From NCBI GenBank assembly GCA_051294375.1, contig CM119266.1:16238087-16302086 (forward strand): a stretch of DNA of 64,000 nucleotides. Direction: 5' to 3'. The notes under the pieces were generated by a model. The model searched no databases. It was not told where the DNA came from and saw nothing but the letters and a program-made list of their open reading frames with translations. Below are positions 25,453-37,604 of the stretch, piece by piece. The stretch is from Paraspadella gotoi. Taxonomy: Eukaryota; Chaetognatha. The position numbers and the translations under genes were made by a program. Position 1 is the stretch's first letter, and each line of letters opens with the position of its first letter.

Positions 25453-28361
25453 AGTCCAAAGGGAAGACGCGAGATTCGTCTCACTGGATTTTTCGCTCTC
25501 ATCGTAAGTCGGGCTTTTTTCTTTGTCGACTCTTCTCTCACATTCTGTTTCTCTTACCTCACTGACGCGTTACCCCGTTCGCAGCTGGACCTCCTCCGTC
25601 TGGAGATCACCTCCATCTCGGTCCCGGTCTTCGGCACCCTCGCCAACGTGCTCGTCGAGCAGTCGTGGACGGTCAGCCTCGCATCGGACGATTTCGTGGA
25701 GGAGATGGTAAAGGGTCTTCAATCGGATAACAACTCGATGCAAAAGTCTTGCGCCGACTGCATCATGAACCTGGTGGAGTCAGACACGGGCAAGCAGGCC
25801 GTCGTGCGGAACCTAGGAGCCTTGCAGGTGGAGGATGAGTGTGGCGTGAAATAGTAGTGATAGGAAGTGTAATCAATTATAAAATTTAAATAATACGACG
25901 CAATTTTTATCTCCATCTCGTGTTATTTCTTTTAACTCCAGAGGCTGCTCAAGCTGCTCCAGCAAAACAACCCAGCGACGACGGTGACGACAGCGCCGGC
26001 TACGGATCGAAAAGTCAGGGGGCGTAATTTACGGATGACGCCGAGCGTGGAAGAAGCGCAGAATAGGAAAGCGCTTGACGAACACATCAAGTTTCGAGAG
26101 CAGGTGAGTCTTGATTTTTGGAACCGGTTGGTCAGGATTTATGAGTTTTCGTCATTGAATGGATACATTTATGAATCCAGATTTACGATTTTCACCTTCT
26201 TTAGTACATATGTTCATTCGTTAATTCGTGAAGGTGGCCATCAGTATCTCTGGCGCCTTATGGAAATGTTGCATCTCAGAAGAAAACGTAGCCGCCATCC
26301 AGAAGCTTGGGGGTCTGGGCGCATTCATCGCCACGTTGGACGGCATCAACAAGATGGCGGACAAAGAGCGACCGAACATCACCAAGATCCGGATGCATTT
26401 GGCTGGCGCTTTAGCGGGCGAGTGTAAAGGCTGAAGGATGGAGAGGAATAAAATTATTAATAAATATAATATAGAAGGTTGCTGAGGATGCTCTGATTCT
26501 TTAAAAAAATATGTAAAGGTTTTTGGCTTAAAATAACTGGAAATTATTATATTTTGAACAGCTAAAGAGAAAAAAGTTTGATATTTTGTGCCCCCCCCCT
26601 TTTTTTATTTCGGACAGAGTGTTCCAAGTTCGAAAACGCTCGGCGCGCGATCGGTTCTGGCGGCGGCATCTCGCAGATGGTTCAACTGCTGCAGTCGACT
26701 GAAAACGCTCTGCTGGTGCGAGTGGCCGAAGCTGTCGGGAATTTGGCGCGAGAGGAAGCGAACAATCGATCGATCATTGACTGCAACTTCGTCGATCCCT
26801 TCAACCCTAACAAGTGGGTCGAGTTGAGGAGGATGTTGGGTTAAGACAGAGGTCGCTTTTGGCAGTTGGGAATAGAGACGGAAAGTAACAGAGGGCGAAC
26901 GATTGTTTTTAAAAAAACTATCATTATATTTTTCAGACGCTTATACCTCAATGGACCTCGGCTGCTTTTTTCTCTGCTGAAGAAACCCGATCCGGCGGTG
27001 CAGGCGATGGCGGCTTGGGCGGCCTGTCGCTTGCTGGAGACGGCCTCGAATCCCGAAGGTGAGATTTCAGAACCGGCATCGCTATCTGAACTATTACGGA
27101 TCCCAACTAGATATTTACTTTCATGGATTCAATTTTGTTAATTAGAATTATTATTGTTTTTGACGATTTACAAATTGTTCAAAGTTTTTTAACCAATTAT
27201 ATTTAACCACCATTTGCGATGATGATTGACTCTGTTTCGACAGAAATTTCCCGAGAGCTGATCGGAGGTCTCGAGCTGATCGTCCTGTTGCTGGCGCAGT
27301 CGCAGGACGAGAACGTCCTCTCCGAAGTATGCAACCTCATCGGGGTCATCGCCCTCGACGAGGAGAATCTCTCGGTCATGACGGACTACGGGGTCGTGCC
27401 CACGCTGGCCAGGTCAGGAACTGGTCAACCCCCGCTTTCAATAATAGCAGATCGTGGCCATCCAGTTGAAAAAAAGCTGACATTATCTTTGTCTACTTGC
27501 AACACTCGTATAACCTTACTGTTTTCTAATTCTTTTTCCACGTTCTATTTTCCCGAAGAAACTCAAACACGCCGAACAAGACTCTCATGGCTTCGCTCAG
27601 TTTCGCGATCGGCAGATGCTGTTTGCGTTGGCAGAACCGAGCGGCTTTCGGCAAGGAAGACACGGTTGCGAGCATGGTACTTAATTGTTTGTTGTTTTTT
27701 GTTTTTTTTTATTTGATTGATTATTCTTAATCGGTTATTTGATTGATCTATCGCTTGAATGAATTTGATTGCGCTACTGTTATTCTGTTTTAGGTTAATT
27801 ATCTCAAACACAACGACCCAATAATCAACAAGGAGGCGGCCGTGGCTCTCTACGAACTCTCAAGGTTGTTGTCAGGATTTGTCGAATAACTTTTCTCCGA
27901 GTAAACGTTATAAAAGTCCCTTTTTTTCAACTCAGATTTCCCCACAACGCGATAGAGATTCACCAATCGGGCGGCGTTAAACTCTTGTTGCCTCTCATCG
28001 GTGAACAGGACAAAATGATGCAAGAAGCAGCGGCGGGTGAGAGACAGTGAGATGTACGCAAATGTTTCTCATTAAATTTTCATTGTTCTCGTTTTTTTTT
28101 CGAACTCAGGCTGCATTCTTAACATTCGTAAGCTAGCTCTGGCCAACGATATGTTCTTGACGAGTAAGTAAACCCCGCTGAGCGACTTCGAGCATGAATT
28201 AAAACGTTGATGAATTTGTGATTCTAAAAATGATATAAAAATATTGATACTCCTTCAATTATTGTTTAAATCTAACTATTTAATAATATTAATTGTTTTT
28301 GCCAGGGACATCTAAAGCTGAAAGAGAGTTTTCTCGGGCGAACAGGAAAGAGTATACGTGA
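22815..28361 (+). CDS. ODAD2: ARMC4 / ODAD2 orthologue, outer dynein arm docking complex subunit (21 exons)
   Basis: Exons: 22815-22832, 22911-23346, 23452-23520, 23657-23722, 23943-24029, 24231-24342, 24525-24622, 24850-25062, 25173-25300, 25455-25503, 25585-25827, 25942-26103, 26234-26417, 26618-26813, 26937-27058, 27244-27412, 27559-27676, 27794-27864, 27936-28036, 28110-28163, 28306-28361. All phases join except one base too many in exon 9. The protein is about 916 residues (vertebrate ARMC4 is about 1,040). Residues 1-225 are an Asp/Glu/Ala-rich acidic region. From about 230 onward are armadillo repeats that follow the family in order: WDIQRLMRVLRAGNQTATVIAL, GALWKCCISEENV, NLSVMTDYGVVPTLA, IGRCCLRWQNRAAFGK, and the C-terminal EAAAGCILNIRKLALA. 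ARMC4 is a ciliary protein that docks outer dynein arms on doublet microtubules. If translation does not splice at 28163, a TAA six bases later would end the protein instead. Confidence 0.9.
23841..23928 (+). repeat. (CT)n microsatellite in ARMC4 intron 4
   Basis: A nearly pure CT tract with a few interruptions ends 14 bp before the exon 5 acceptor, so it supplies the polypyrimidine tract of that intron. Confidence 0.9.
25173..25300 (+). other. ODAD2: Frameshifted exon 9 of ARMC4
   Basis: The exon starts in frame with GIAKLVALLQDRIHTSEY and then meets TGA. Skipping one base near 25215-25230 opens the next frame (TEESRTEAK...KCGDDAAKVVL). That frame ends in the right phase for the canonical donor at 25301 and reads on into exon 10 (PKGRREIRLTGFFALI). 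The exon length of 128 is one more than the phases allow. All other exons are open, so a consensus indel is more likely than a dead gene, but a true null allele is possible. Confidence 0.75.
25365..25453 (+). repeat. (CT)n microsatellite in ARMC4 intron 9
   Basis: The CT tract runs directly into the CAG acceptor of exon 10 at 25455 and is itself the polypyrimidine tract. Confidence 0.9.
26418..26617 (+). other. ODAD2: GC-AG intron of ARMC4 (intron 13)
   Basis: Family alignment needs exon 13 to end ...GAL-A and exon 14 to begin with Glu-Cys (human pattern GALGEC). The only junction that gives this is ...GCGG followed by a GCGAGT donor, ending at CGGACAG. A nearby GT donor (GAGT before GTAAAG, intron start 26424) would create an in-frame TAG. 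GC-AG introns are a known minor class (about 1 percent). Confidence 0.6.
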
Positions 28362-28420
28362 AAACGGTTTGAAGATTAAAGCAAAATTAAATTCCGATTA
28401 CAAAATCTGTCCATTTTTAG

Positions 28421-28426
28421 AATAAA
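28421..28426 (+). promoter_or_regulatory. Poly(A) signal AATAAA of ARMC4
   Basis: AATAAA lies 60 bp after the TGA that closes the last ARMC4 exon at 28361. Confidence 0.55.
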
Positions 28427-28589
28427 AGTGGATAGCATAAAATACAATAAGATACAATATAATATTGTCATTCACTAATTAACTTTTTTTAACTAACTTT
28501 CTGACCTTTGGTCATTTTCTTGAGTGGCTCTATATTTCATCGTCGTCGTCGTTTTTTCGCTGATGCCCTAATAAGGAGCGAGAGAAAGA

Positions 28590-28822
28590 NNNNNNNNNNN
28601 NNNNNNNNNNNNNNNNNNNNNNNNNNNNNNNNNNNNNNNNNNNNNNNNNNNNNNNNNNNNNNNNNNNNNNNNNNNNNNNNNNNNNNNNNNNNNNNNNNNN
28701 NNNNNNNNNNNNNNNNNNNNNNNNNNNNNNNNNNNNNNNNNNNNNNNNNNNNNNNNNNNNNNNNNNNNNNNNNNNNNNNNNNNNNNNNNNNNNNNNNNNN
28801 NNNNNNNNNNNNNNNNNNNNNN
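28590..28822 (+). other. Assembly gap inside a GA microsatellite
   Basis: 233 N flanked by GAGAAAGA and GAGAGAGA, so the missing sequence is most likely a GA array. Confidence 0.8.
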
Positions 28823-29496
28823 GAGAGAGAGACAAAAAAGGACATTGATCGCGTGTGACGCCTAAAAATTCTTTAGCGTCGCTTTTCCCTTCTTTTCTTT
28901 TATCTTCTTTATTCTCTCTTTCTTTTTCTTTCAAATTTTATTTGGGCGATTTGTCTGGCGACAGTCGAAGCGACGAGGGAAGGAATGAGGAGTCGTCCTA
29001 CCTAAGTTTGGGGGGGGGGAGGGATGGAGAAAAGGGGGGCTGTGGGGAGTGGAGTAGAGGGTGGTTAGAGACTACTACTAAACTGTAGACTATACGATAT
29101 AGTGAGCGTAAAAAATTCTAACTTATAATATAATATCTACGAATTACATGAAAATCAATTGATATTTACACCAGTTTCCAAGACAGTTTTATTAGCTTGA
29201 AGGGTTTATTTCTTTTCTTTGTTTAAAACCTCTTACATAGTTCAATGTAACTAAAGTATACCAAAGCAAAAAAATACTTTTCTGTTACAAAATAAAAGGT
29301 TTTTTTTTTTAAAATTCGTTAAGTAATTACTCCATCACCCGATCCCCACAGCGAACACCTCTTTCCTTAGACGTAAATTTTCGGGAAATTTCTCTCCCCG
29401 AAACAAATGTTTCCGCCCAATTAATTCTTTTCATCCCCGGATTTAAATATTTCTTTCTCTTGCTCTCCTGTCTCTCTCTCTCTCTCTCTCTCTTTT

Positions 29497-29549
29497 TTCA
29501 TCCCCGGATTTAAATTATTTCTTTTCTCTTGCTCTCCTGTCTCTCTTCT

Positions 29550-29612
<63 letters not shown>

Positions 29613-30087
29613 NNNNNNNNNNNNNNNNNNNNNNNNNNNNNNNNNNNNNNNNNNNNNNNNNNNNNNNNNNNNNNNNNNNNNNNNNNNNNNNNNNNNNNNN
29701 NNNNNNNNNNNNNNNNNNNNNNNTCTCTCTCTCCCCTCCCGACAGGAAATTCTCGTGTAAGAGGCAGGGATTTTATTCGTTTTGCTACGTGTAAAGGACG
29801 ACGGCAACGACCGTGACAACGACAAATACGGGGAGGTTGACGACGACGACGACGACGACCACGAAGACGACGGCCGGAAATGACGCTAATTACGTTGAGC
29901 AGAAAATGAGGCTGACTCTCGTTAAAAAAAAAAAGAAGTGGAAAAAAAAAAGACGTGAGAAACGAAAATAGAAACACTTTTCAGAACCCGAATGTATTAG
30001 TGAATCTTTTCTCGTTTTATGCTTTGTTTGTTATATTTAGTATTTTCCCTGTTTTGGTCAGGACACTCGTTCAGTCGGTCGGTCGGT
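29497..30087 (+). repeat. 0.5-0.6-kb direct repeat, copy 1
   Basis: It begins TTTTTCATCCCCGGATTTAAA and holds a CT array with an N gap at 29613-29723, then CCTCCCGACAGGAAATTCTC, a (GAC)n tract and (CGGT)n. It matches 38852-39352 apart from scattered single-base indels. A short partial copy of its start lies just upstream at 29430-29490. No gene is visible. Confidence 0.85.
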
Positions 30088-30112
30088 NNNNNNNNNNNNN
30101 NNNNNNNNNNNN

Positions 30113-33100
30113 CTCGGCTCGCGCCTCGGCGGCGGACTGCGTGTGCGCGCGGGCGTGTTTCGGCTCCGCCTCCCGGCTGGCCCCTCTGTCCGGTCCATTG
30201 TTCTTTCGGCATCCGCTCGACCTTTCCGGGTACCCGCCTGCAACTCCCGCCCTCTCACCCTCTCCTTTGGTTATGCCGTTCCTTTCCTCGTCTTACGCCT
30301 TCTCGCTTGCCTCTTCCTTCTACAAACCGCATTTCTTCTCTCTCTCTCTTCCTTCTTTCTGGGATGCCTTCTTTCCTTTCGGCGTCCTATTCGTATCGTC
30401 CTTTGCCTCGCCTTTTTCCTGTCTTCTACCCATTTCTTGTTTTCACCGCCCCTCTCTGCGCCACACGGCTCCCGGGCTCCTCCCGCGCGCAGCTTCGACC
30501 GCGCGCGCCGATTTCCACAGCTCTCCTGCCGCACGGCATCTCCCTGCTTACCTGCTTCCGTCACCATCATTTTTATCTTCTCTTTTTTTTCCCTCCTACC
30601 GCATCTTCTTCCCGCCCCTCACTATCACGGTTTCCGGGTCCCCGCCCGCCCTTGCTATTCGCAGCCATCTATCCTCGCGTTCCTCGTTTCTCTTTTTTTC
30701 GGGCGGGGGGGGGGGCCCCCTGGCGCGCCACACGTCGCGCCCTGCCCGCTCCATACGCGGTGCACTCGCACGCCGCTGGGCGCGGTAAGCGCGTCCTCCC
30801 CCACTTTCGCTCAATCCCTTATTTTTGCCGTCCTGCCCGCGCCGTTTGCTTCCTTCTCAGGCCCCCCCCGCAGCCCATCGAGGCAGCGCGCGCGGACCGC
30901 GCCGGGGTTTGGGGGTCCGCGTCCCAGTCATCAGGATTCCTGACGCAGACTACTGCCTCTCGCACGCAGGCGAGTCGTTCCTCTTGGCATCACTAGATGG
31001 CCGCGTATCGGCTAGTTTGGCGCTACGGGGGTTCGCCCCCCACCCCCCGGAGGCCGCCCACCGGCGAGCCCGACATTCCCCATGCGCCATCGCACCTCAC
31101 TCACCTCTCGGCTGGACTGCGCACCCCATTACGCCACCACTCCAGCCGCTGCGGATACACGGCCTGCAGCGCTCCTTGTTGCGAGGCTCGCGCCGTAGTT
31201 GCCACGTCTAGCCACGCGGGCGAGTCGTGGGGTTTGCTCATGGGGCCGGGTGGGGGCCCGTCGGGGTTGGTTGGCCGGCCGGTGGGCGGCCGGGCCCTAC
31301 GCGGGCCCGCCCCTCACTTATTTCGGGCCATTCTTTTACGCAGCCCGCCGCCTTTTCCCCGTCACGTCGCCGTCGCCGTCGTCGTCGTCGTCGTCGTCGA
31401 CCCGCCCGCGCCTTTATCCTCTCCTCCCTTTTTGGCGGCGGCGTCCGACGTTGGGGCACGGGGGGGGTGCCGTAACTTGGAGGTCCGCCGGAGTCCCGGC
31501 TCAATGACGCCGCGCCTTTGAGGGCCCTCGGGCGCCTCGCGGCGCACGGGTGGCCGCCTGTTCTTATGCTTACCCCTTTTCATTTTTTTGCCCGCGCCAC
31601 CTTCCCCGTCCCTCCGCTCATCGTCGTTTACGAGATTATCCCACCTTCACGCCTCCAGCCCGCCGCCCCGGTTTGGCCCCCAACCCCCCCCAGCCCCCCC
31701 CCTCCACTCCCTTCTTTTCCTTTTCTGTGTCGCCGCCTCCCAGGGGGGGTCACCACCGTCGCCGCCTGCCGCCCGACGCTGGGCCCAGAGCCGCCTTGTG
31801 GCCGCCTCGCACCACCCGCCCGCATTTTTGGCGGTCGTACCGGATGTCGCGCCGCTTGCTTCACGGCCGCCGCTGCCGCCGCCCGCCCCCACAACGACCC
31901 CATCAGCCACCAGGCCACGGCGCGCCCCGTTACCGCTGCCCCTCTCCAGCTCTCCTTTTGTTTACACGCCCTCACCACCCACTGTACTTCGCTCCCACTC
32001 TCCCCCCTCTACGCCCATTCTCACCCACCTACTGCGCTCCCATTTCTCCCCCATTCTCGCTCACACCTTCTCCCCCCACTCTCATACCATGCCTTGCCAG
32101 CCACCTTTTCCCCGGCCACTATTATCATCCCTCCCGCACCCCTTCGCACCGCCTTTCCTCCTTGCACCGGTGCCGACCCCCACTTGCCCCTCACCTACGG
32201 CCTCCCCTTTGCTCCATCGATCTCCGATGTCGTTTTCTCTCCAGTTTGCCTCTTAAGCCTCTTTGTGCCTCCTTTGCGTCGTCCCCTCTTCACTTCTCAC
32301 CCGTCACGCCCCCTCACCTTTCGCCCGGACATCGGTCCACCCCTGGGTCCCTGCGTCGCCCGCTCGTCAACGCCCTCGCCTTCCACCACCATTCGTCCGC
32401 GCCCGTTGTTTCCGTGCGCTGGCCCTGCACCCTCCTCACCCCACCCTACAGGTCGCCCGGCGGGTACACGTTTCACTCCCGTCTACCTTTCGGCGGCTTA
32501 TTTTTTGATTTCTCCCTTCCCCGGGACCCTTCGCAGTCCCAGTCTATTTTTCCAACCGCCGCCGTTTCCCCCCTCTGCCCCCCCCCTTCCACCTTTTTCA
32601 TTTCCTCTCGCCATCCATGACACCCGCTCAGCCCTTCACTTTGGCCCCCTTCTTCCCGCTTCTTCCGCCCGATCCCCGCTCTTTGCCTTCTCCCTCCGAC
32701 TTGCCAGCCGTTGTCCAGCCGTATTCCTCCTTGTTCCTCACTCTCCCTACCCTTCCATGTCGCTTCGTTCCTTGGTCGCCCATTAACCGGTTTCCTTCGT
32801 GCACCGCACCATTTTCCTTTTTCCCGCCATAAAAAAAAAACATAACAAAAACAAAAGACGACCAAGGTCCTTTCTTTTTTTTCGCAGGCCGAGGCGGCGC
32901 GCCGCGCCCGGCAGGCCCCGACCGCCGCCCGCTGCGCCGCTGTCGGCGCCCGCAGGCGTGAGCGGCGTGCGTGTTGCTTTCTCTTTTTCCTTTCGGGTTG
33001 CGGGGCGGACGCCGGGGCCGCAGGCGGCGCGGTCACTTCGCGGTCGCGCAGTCGGACCGCGCCTTCGTCGGCTGCGCGCCGTTTGCTGGTTTTTTCCGTC

Positions 33101-35333
33101 TGCCACGCCCCCACCGCGGGCGGTGCTGCCCGGGGCGGCGCCGGTAGCGGCGCCGGCGGGCGGCCGCGGCGGCCCATAGCCTTTTGTTTTCGCCCCGTTT
33201 CTACACGCGCGCTTCTCTCTACTCTCATCTCAGTCTCTCCCTCTCTCTCTCTCTTCTCTCTCTCCTCATCTCTCTCTCTAATCTCTCTCTCTCTCTTCTC
33301 TCTCGCTCTCCTCCACGGTCCCTGCAGGTCCGCCAGCCCCTCCGCACGTTAGGTGCGCTCCCCCCGCGCCCCGGTCTCCCCGGCTCTCCTCCAGTTGCCC
33401 CCCTCTGGCTTCCTCCCATGTCTCCTTCCCTCACGCCCAACCCCCTCCTCCCCGGTTCCCCCATCCCAGCCTCCTCTCTCGCCCCTTGCTAGTAGTTCGT
33501 CCAGCAGCGGCTTTTCCTCTTCTGCGCCTACTTCCCGCTCGGCGTCCTCCCGTCCCTTCCGCCCCCTGACCTTTTCGCTCCGTTCGCCGGCGCTGTCGCT
33601 CCCGTCGTCGCTGTGGTATTGTTTTGGCTGGCGCCGCTTGCGCACGACCTCTGGCTTTCCCACGCCTCCACGCGCTGGCAGATACCTTGCGGTCGTCTAT
33701 TTCCCTTTCTCTTGCCTTCCCCTGGCCTCATCCCTACCTTCATTTCCCGCCCCCTCTCCTACCCTCCATTGCGCCCGTATCTGCTACCGGTTCCGATCCT
33801 CCTCCGCACGGCCTGCTTGCCCGTCGCTCACGCCATCCGTCCCCCGGCTTCGGGCTTGCCATGCCCGCATCGAGCGGCCCACCTTCTTTGCCAATCGAGA
33901 TTGCTATCTCCGTCTTCGCCGCCACCTTTCCCCTCTCCTCTCACCCACTGGCCACTCGCCGCAGTGCCGCGCAGCGCGCGCGACCCAATACCGTCTCTCT
34001 CTCCTCCTCACCTTCCACCCACCACCAGCCAGCACCGCGCTCCACCTCAGGGCTTCCTATACCTGTCACGCATGACAGCAAAGCCACTCACACCTCGCGC
34101 TCGTCGTTTACTTGCCTTTTGCTTCCCCGACCTCGCTTATGGATTCCGTGCGCGCCCGCGGTGTGCTTGGCTCTCAGTCTCACAGGCCATCTTATCGTCG
34201 TTCTCAGCGTCGCCGCCCCCGGTGCATCTTCGCGCGCCTCTCGCGCGCCTCTGGCGAGGTTGCTCTTTTTTCTTACGCTAACCCCGCTACACATCTGCGC
34301 GGAACGTCCCCGCTGCAGCACCGGCAGGTCCCGCGTACCCCGTGCGGCCCTCTTCTTGTACCCGCGCACCTCCCCGCCTGCTTCCGTCACTTCCGTCATC
34401 CTGTTCCACATGCCCCCGCTTTTACCGTCTCCCCCGCGCCTTGCCACTTCCGCCCCCCCACGAGCTGCCCCCGCCCGCAATCCTCGCCAGCCTCCCTTCT
34501 ATCCTCCGCCCCTCTGATTCCTCGTTCCCGTCCTTTGGCGACCATACTGCCGACCTCCGCTCCTGTTTGCGTTTTAACCCCTCCGCCACGAACTAACACC
34601 CACCTTCCATTCAGCACTCAGACAAGGCCCGCGCGCTCGGGACTACCCGCTTTGTGCCCTTCCATTCTCTCTTCCTTTCTGTCTATCTTCAGCAGTATAA
34701 TTCATACTATTTCTATTCCTTCTTTACCCTTCTTTTGGCATCTGGCGCGACGCGAGCTGCGGCGAACGAACGCAGCGTCCTGAGAGCGACGTCGCGCGAC
34801 GCGCCATGCGCGAGATGCGTCGACGCGACGCTGACAGAGCGCGAGCGCGACATTCGCGCGCCGGCGAATGTGACGCGGCGCGCGGCAGATGGTACGTAGA
34901 CTTCATGCTCCACGCGCGTCCGGCTCTCCACCACGACCCACGACCACACCGATATCTTCACCATTCCAACGCCCACCATTTCGCCCGGCGGATCTTATCC
35001 CTAGTACTAGACCGACGTTTGAGCATGGTACTTTCTTTCTACGTTCTCTTCTCGTCTCTTATTGCTCTCGCCCATGCTGCTCTTCTTCTTACACTTGTAC
35101 GACACCTTCGCCCTCTCTTGTATACATCCGCTCCATGGCTTTCCGTACTCTCCACCTGCGCGTCTCCCGCGCTTGCACCCGCGCGTTGCCCGTCCTCCGG
35201 CGCCTGTCGTCCTTGGGCTGCTCCTATCGCCTGCTCACTCCTCGTTTGCCCACTTCTACGCTCTTTTACGTACTTTTGCATTGCCTCTTGCCATTCTATT
35301 AACTCTAGAGTCTTTCACGTAATCCCAGCCTAC
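30113..35333 (-). other. T-to-G shifted GC-rich block (as read on the minus strand)
   Basis: Read on the minus strand, this block aligns base by base to ordinary DNA elsewhere in the window, with T replaced by G almost everywhere. Example: CGACTTTCCCCCACCCTGCC at 44528-44547 is CGACGGGCCCCCACCCGGCC at 31244-31263 (minus). The long overlapping open frames here (up to 422 codons, Pro/Ser/Leu/Arg-rich) occur in several frames on the strand depleted of A and show no domain, so they are treated as by-products. Confidence 0.8.
33403..33913 (-). pseudogene. T-to-G shifted ARMC4 exons 11-12 (left arm, mirror copy)
   Basis: Mirror image of 41860-42370 in the inverted repeat. Confidence 0.7.
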
Positions 35334-35427
35334 ACATAGCTGCCATAAACCACACTCCCGTTCTTCAGGTCATCATCCTACTACTTCTCCTCCTCTAGCC
35401 AGCGATGAGATATTCATGTTATTAACA

Positions 35428-36190
35428 CCGACGCGCTTCCCAGACAGTCCGACAGAATTCCCGATAGATGCTGCGCGAGATCACAATAATGATTTATATA
35501 TAGATATACGAGACTACTGACTGTGACGATATTGTGTTATGGTTTCGTACGATGCACGTCTCTGGATTATCAGTTCTCAAAACTGTGTCGCATATGTTGA
35601 AGATGATAAGTTGTTCGGCCAGAACACGCCGAACTCTCTTCCCCGTCATATTGCGTCAGGAACTTTTATGCACAGAGACGCATCCAAACACGAGCACGAT
35701 GTCAACGCTCGTCACAATGAGACGCGAGAGCGTGTCGTATTAGCGAGAATAGTTGCAATGTGATGATTTATTTAAAGAATATAGAATGCTTTGTTCTGGT
35801 AATTTATGAAGTTTTGAACAAAATAAAATACACGTCTGGCCTTTGCAAAAGCTGAAACTTGAAAGATACTAGAGATAGAAGTTTTTAAGAGAGATTAATA
35901 TAGTAAGCGGGTTCAGAAATTCCTTTAATTCTTCTTGATTATTATAATTGGCTAGAGTCCGCGCGTAGTTAGATAAGAACTCCTAAACAAATAGGACTAA
36001 GAATATATTGCGAAATAATTCTGAACAAAAGCATTACTTCCTAAAGAGTTGAAATATTAGAATGATAATCTAAGTTATGACGTGTGCTTCAAAACGATGT
36101 TGTGTATACCTCTGTTGGTTTCCAGGATGTTGACTAGCACCGTGTATGAAGAGATGATCTCCTTCACTGCAAAGCAGAAATCCAAGAGTC
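35428..36190 (-). pseudogene. Degenerate ARMC4 exons 7-8 (left arm, mirror copy)
   Basis: This is the mirror image of 39583-40345 in the inverted repeat, with the same exon 7 and exon 8 remnants on the minus strand. Confidence 0.75.
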
Positions 36191-36917
36191 CAGAAAAGGT
36201 GATATTAATCAATTAGGTAATTAAATAAAGAGAGAATTTGTTTATCTTTTATATAATTTTTAAAAATGTCCATTATTTTTAAAACGTCCTGGAATTAAGT
36301 TATGGAAAGTGGCTTCGGCCACGTTTTTGTTTTTTTTCATTCAAACAGGAGCGGTTAATATCTATTTTTCGTCAGAAGAAAGGTCAAATCAACGATTGTA
36401 AAACACGAATTGAGAAAGGGATCTGGAGCAATCCAGTTAACCAGATATCATCTCTCCAGATGTTCAGTATGATTTTTTTCCATTTTTAGTCTACTACAAG
36501 GAATGCAAAATATCAGAAGAAAAAGGATTAATCTTAAATCTATCAGATTTTTCCAAGTTCAGCTTTGCGGTAAAGTACTTCATTTTAAAAAATCACTGCT
36601 CCGAAAAGGATGTTTTGATTTTAATAAACTTTATGCCAAACTTATCATCTTTCAATAAATTTACTTTAAATTTTTTTAAAAAAATTAAAGTATATCTAAT
36701 ATATATTATCTATATAGGGTAATTTTTAAAGTCTGAAATAAAGTGGCGCGATTTTTTTGCACATGACTGTATTTGAAAGACAGTATGAATTAATTAGCCA
36801 ACATACTAAAATAAAAAAGGTAATTAATCCGAAGAAAGGATTACCGCAACTGTGTTCGTGAATAATATTTAGAATCATGGGATAAATTAGGGGCTAACAA
36901 TTAAATAAATAGAGGAA

Positions 36918-36919
36918 AA

Positions 36920-36967
<48 letters not shown>

Positions 36968-36976
36968 AGGAAAGAA
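36918..36976 (+). repeat. (GAAA)n microsatellite
   Basis: About 14 GAAA units in the spacer between the inverted-repeat arms. The surrounding 36420-37384 is AT-rich without a gene and ends at the N gap 37385-37604. Confidence 0.95.
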
Positions 36977-37604
36977 ATGAAAGCAAAGCGTAAGCCTAGC
37001 GCCTCTGCCTCTGAATTCTTAATGAAGTTGTTTTTGCCTGAGTTAAAATCAAAACAGGATTCGGCAGAGTTTTAGAATTTTAGGAAATGAATAGGGAAAA
37101 GGGAGGCGGTGGGAGGGGGGGCGGAATGGCAAGGGAAGGAATTAAAAGTGGGATTGAAAGGAATGAATGAGATGGGATGGAAAGAAGAGGGATGAAGGAT
37201 GTTGCAAGAAAAGAAACGATTGTTAACATAATAGACTTGGTTCAGAAAGTAAATATTAGATATAATCACCTCTCAGAAAAACTAGGTTTGTCAATAATAA
37301 ACTACTATTTCGCTTGTATTTCTTCTCACGTGACAGTAATGAATCCCTTATTTGGGATTTTGCTCTGTGTTGGGTAAGGGGAGTNNNNNNNNNNNNNNNN
37401 NNNNNNNNNNNNNNNNNNNNNNNNNNNNNNNNNNNNNNNNNNNNNNNNNNNNNNNNNNNNNNNNNNNNNNNNNNNNNNNNNNNNNNNNNNNNNNNNNNNN
37501 NNNNNNNNNNNNNNNNNNNNNNNNNNNNNNNNNNNNNNNNNNNNNNNNNNNNNNNNNNNNNNNNNNNNNNNNNNNNNNNNNNNNNNNNNNNNNNNNNNNN
37601 NNNN

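Larger units (their letters stand above)
31397..36419 (+). repeat. Left arm of 5.0-kb inverted repeat
   Basis: This is the reverse complement of 39354-44376. Every pair of matching positions sums to 75773, and all open frames in the two arms are identical in sequence and length. The arm begins inside a (GTC)n tract and ends just after GAATTGAGAAAG. It is half ordinary sequence (35334-36419) and half T/A-asymmetric GC-rich sequence. Confidence 0.95.

Noticed and set aside
30113-35333. Many long open frames (up to 422 codons) on both strands, mirrored at 40440-44255
   Set aside because: They overlap in several frames, are Pro/Ser/Arg-rich without domains, and arise because the T-to-G shift removes stop codons. 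The underlying DNA aligns to noncoding sequence and to ARMC4 exons in other frames.
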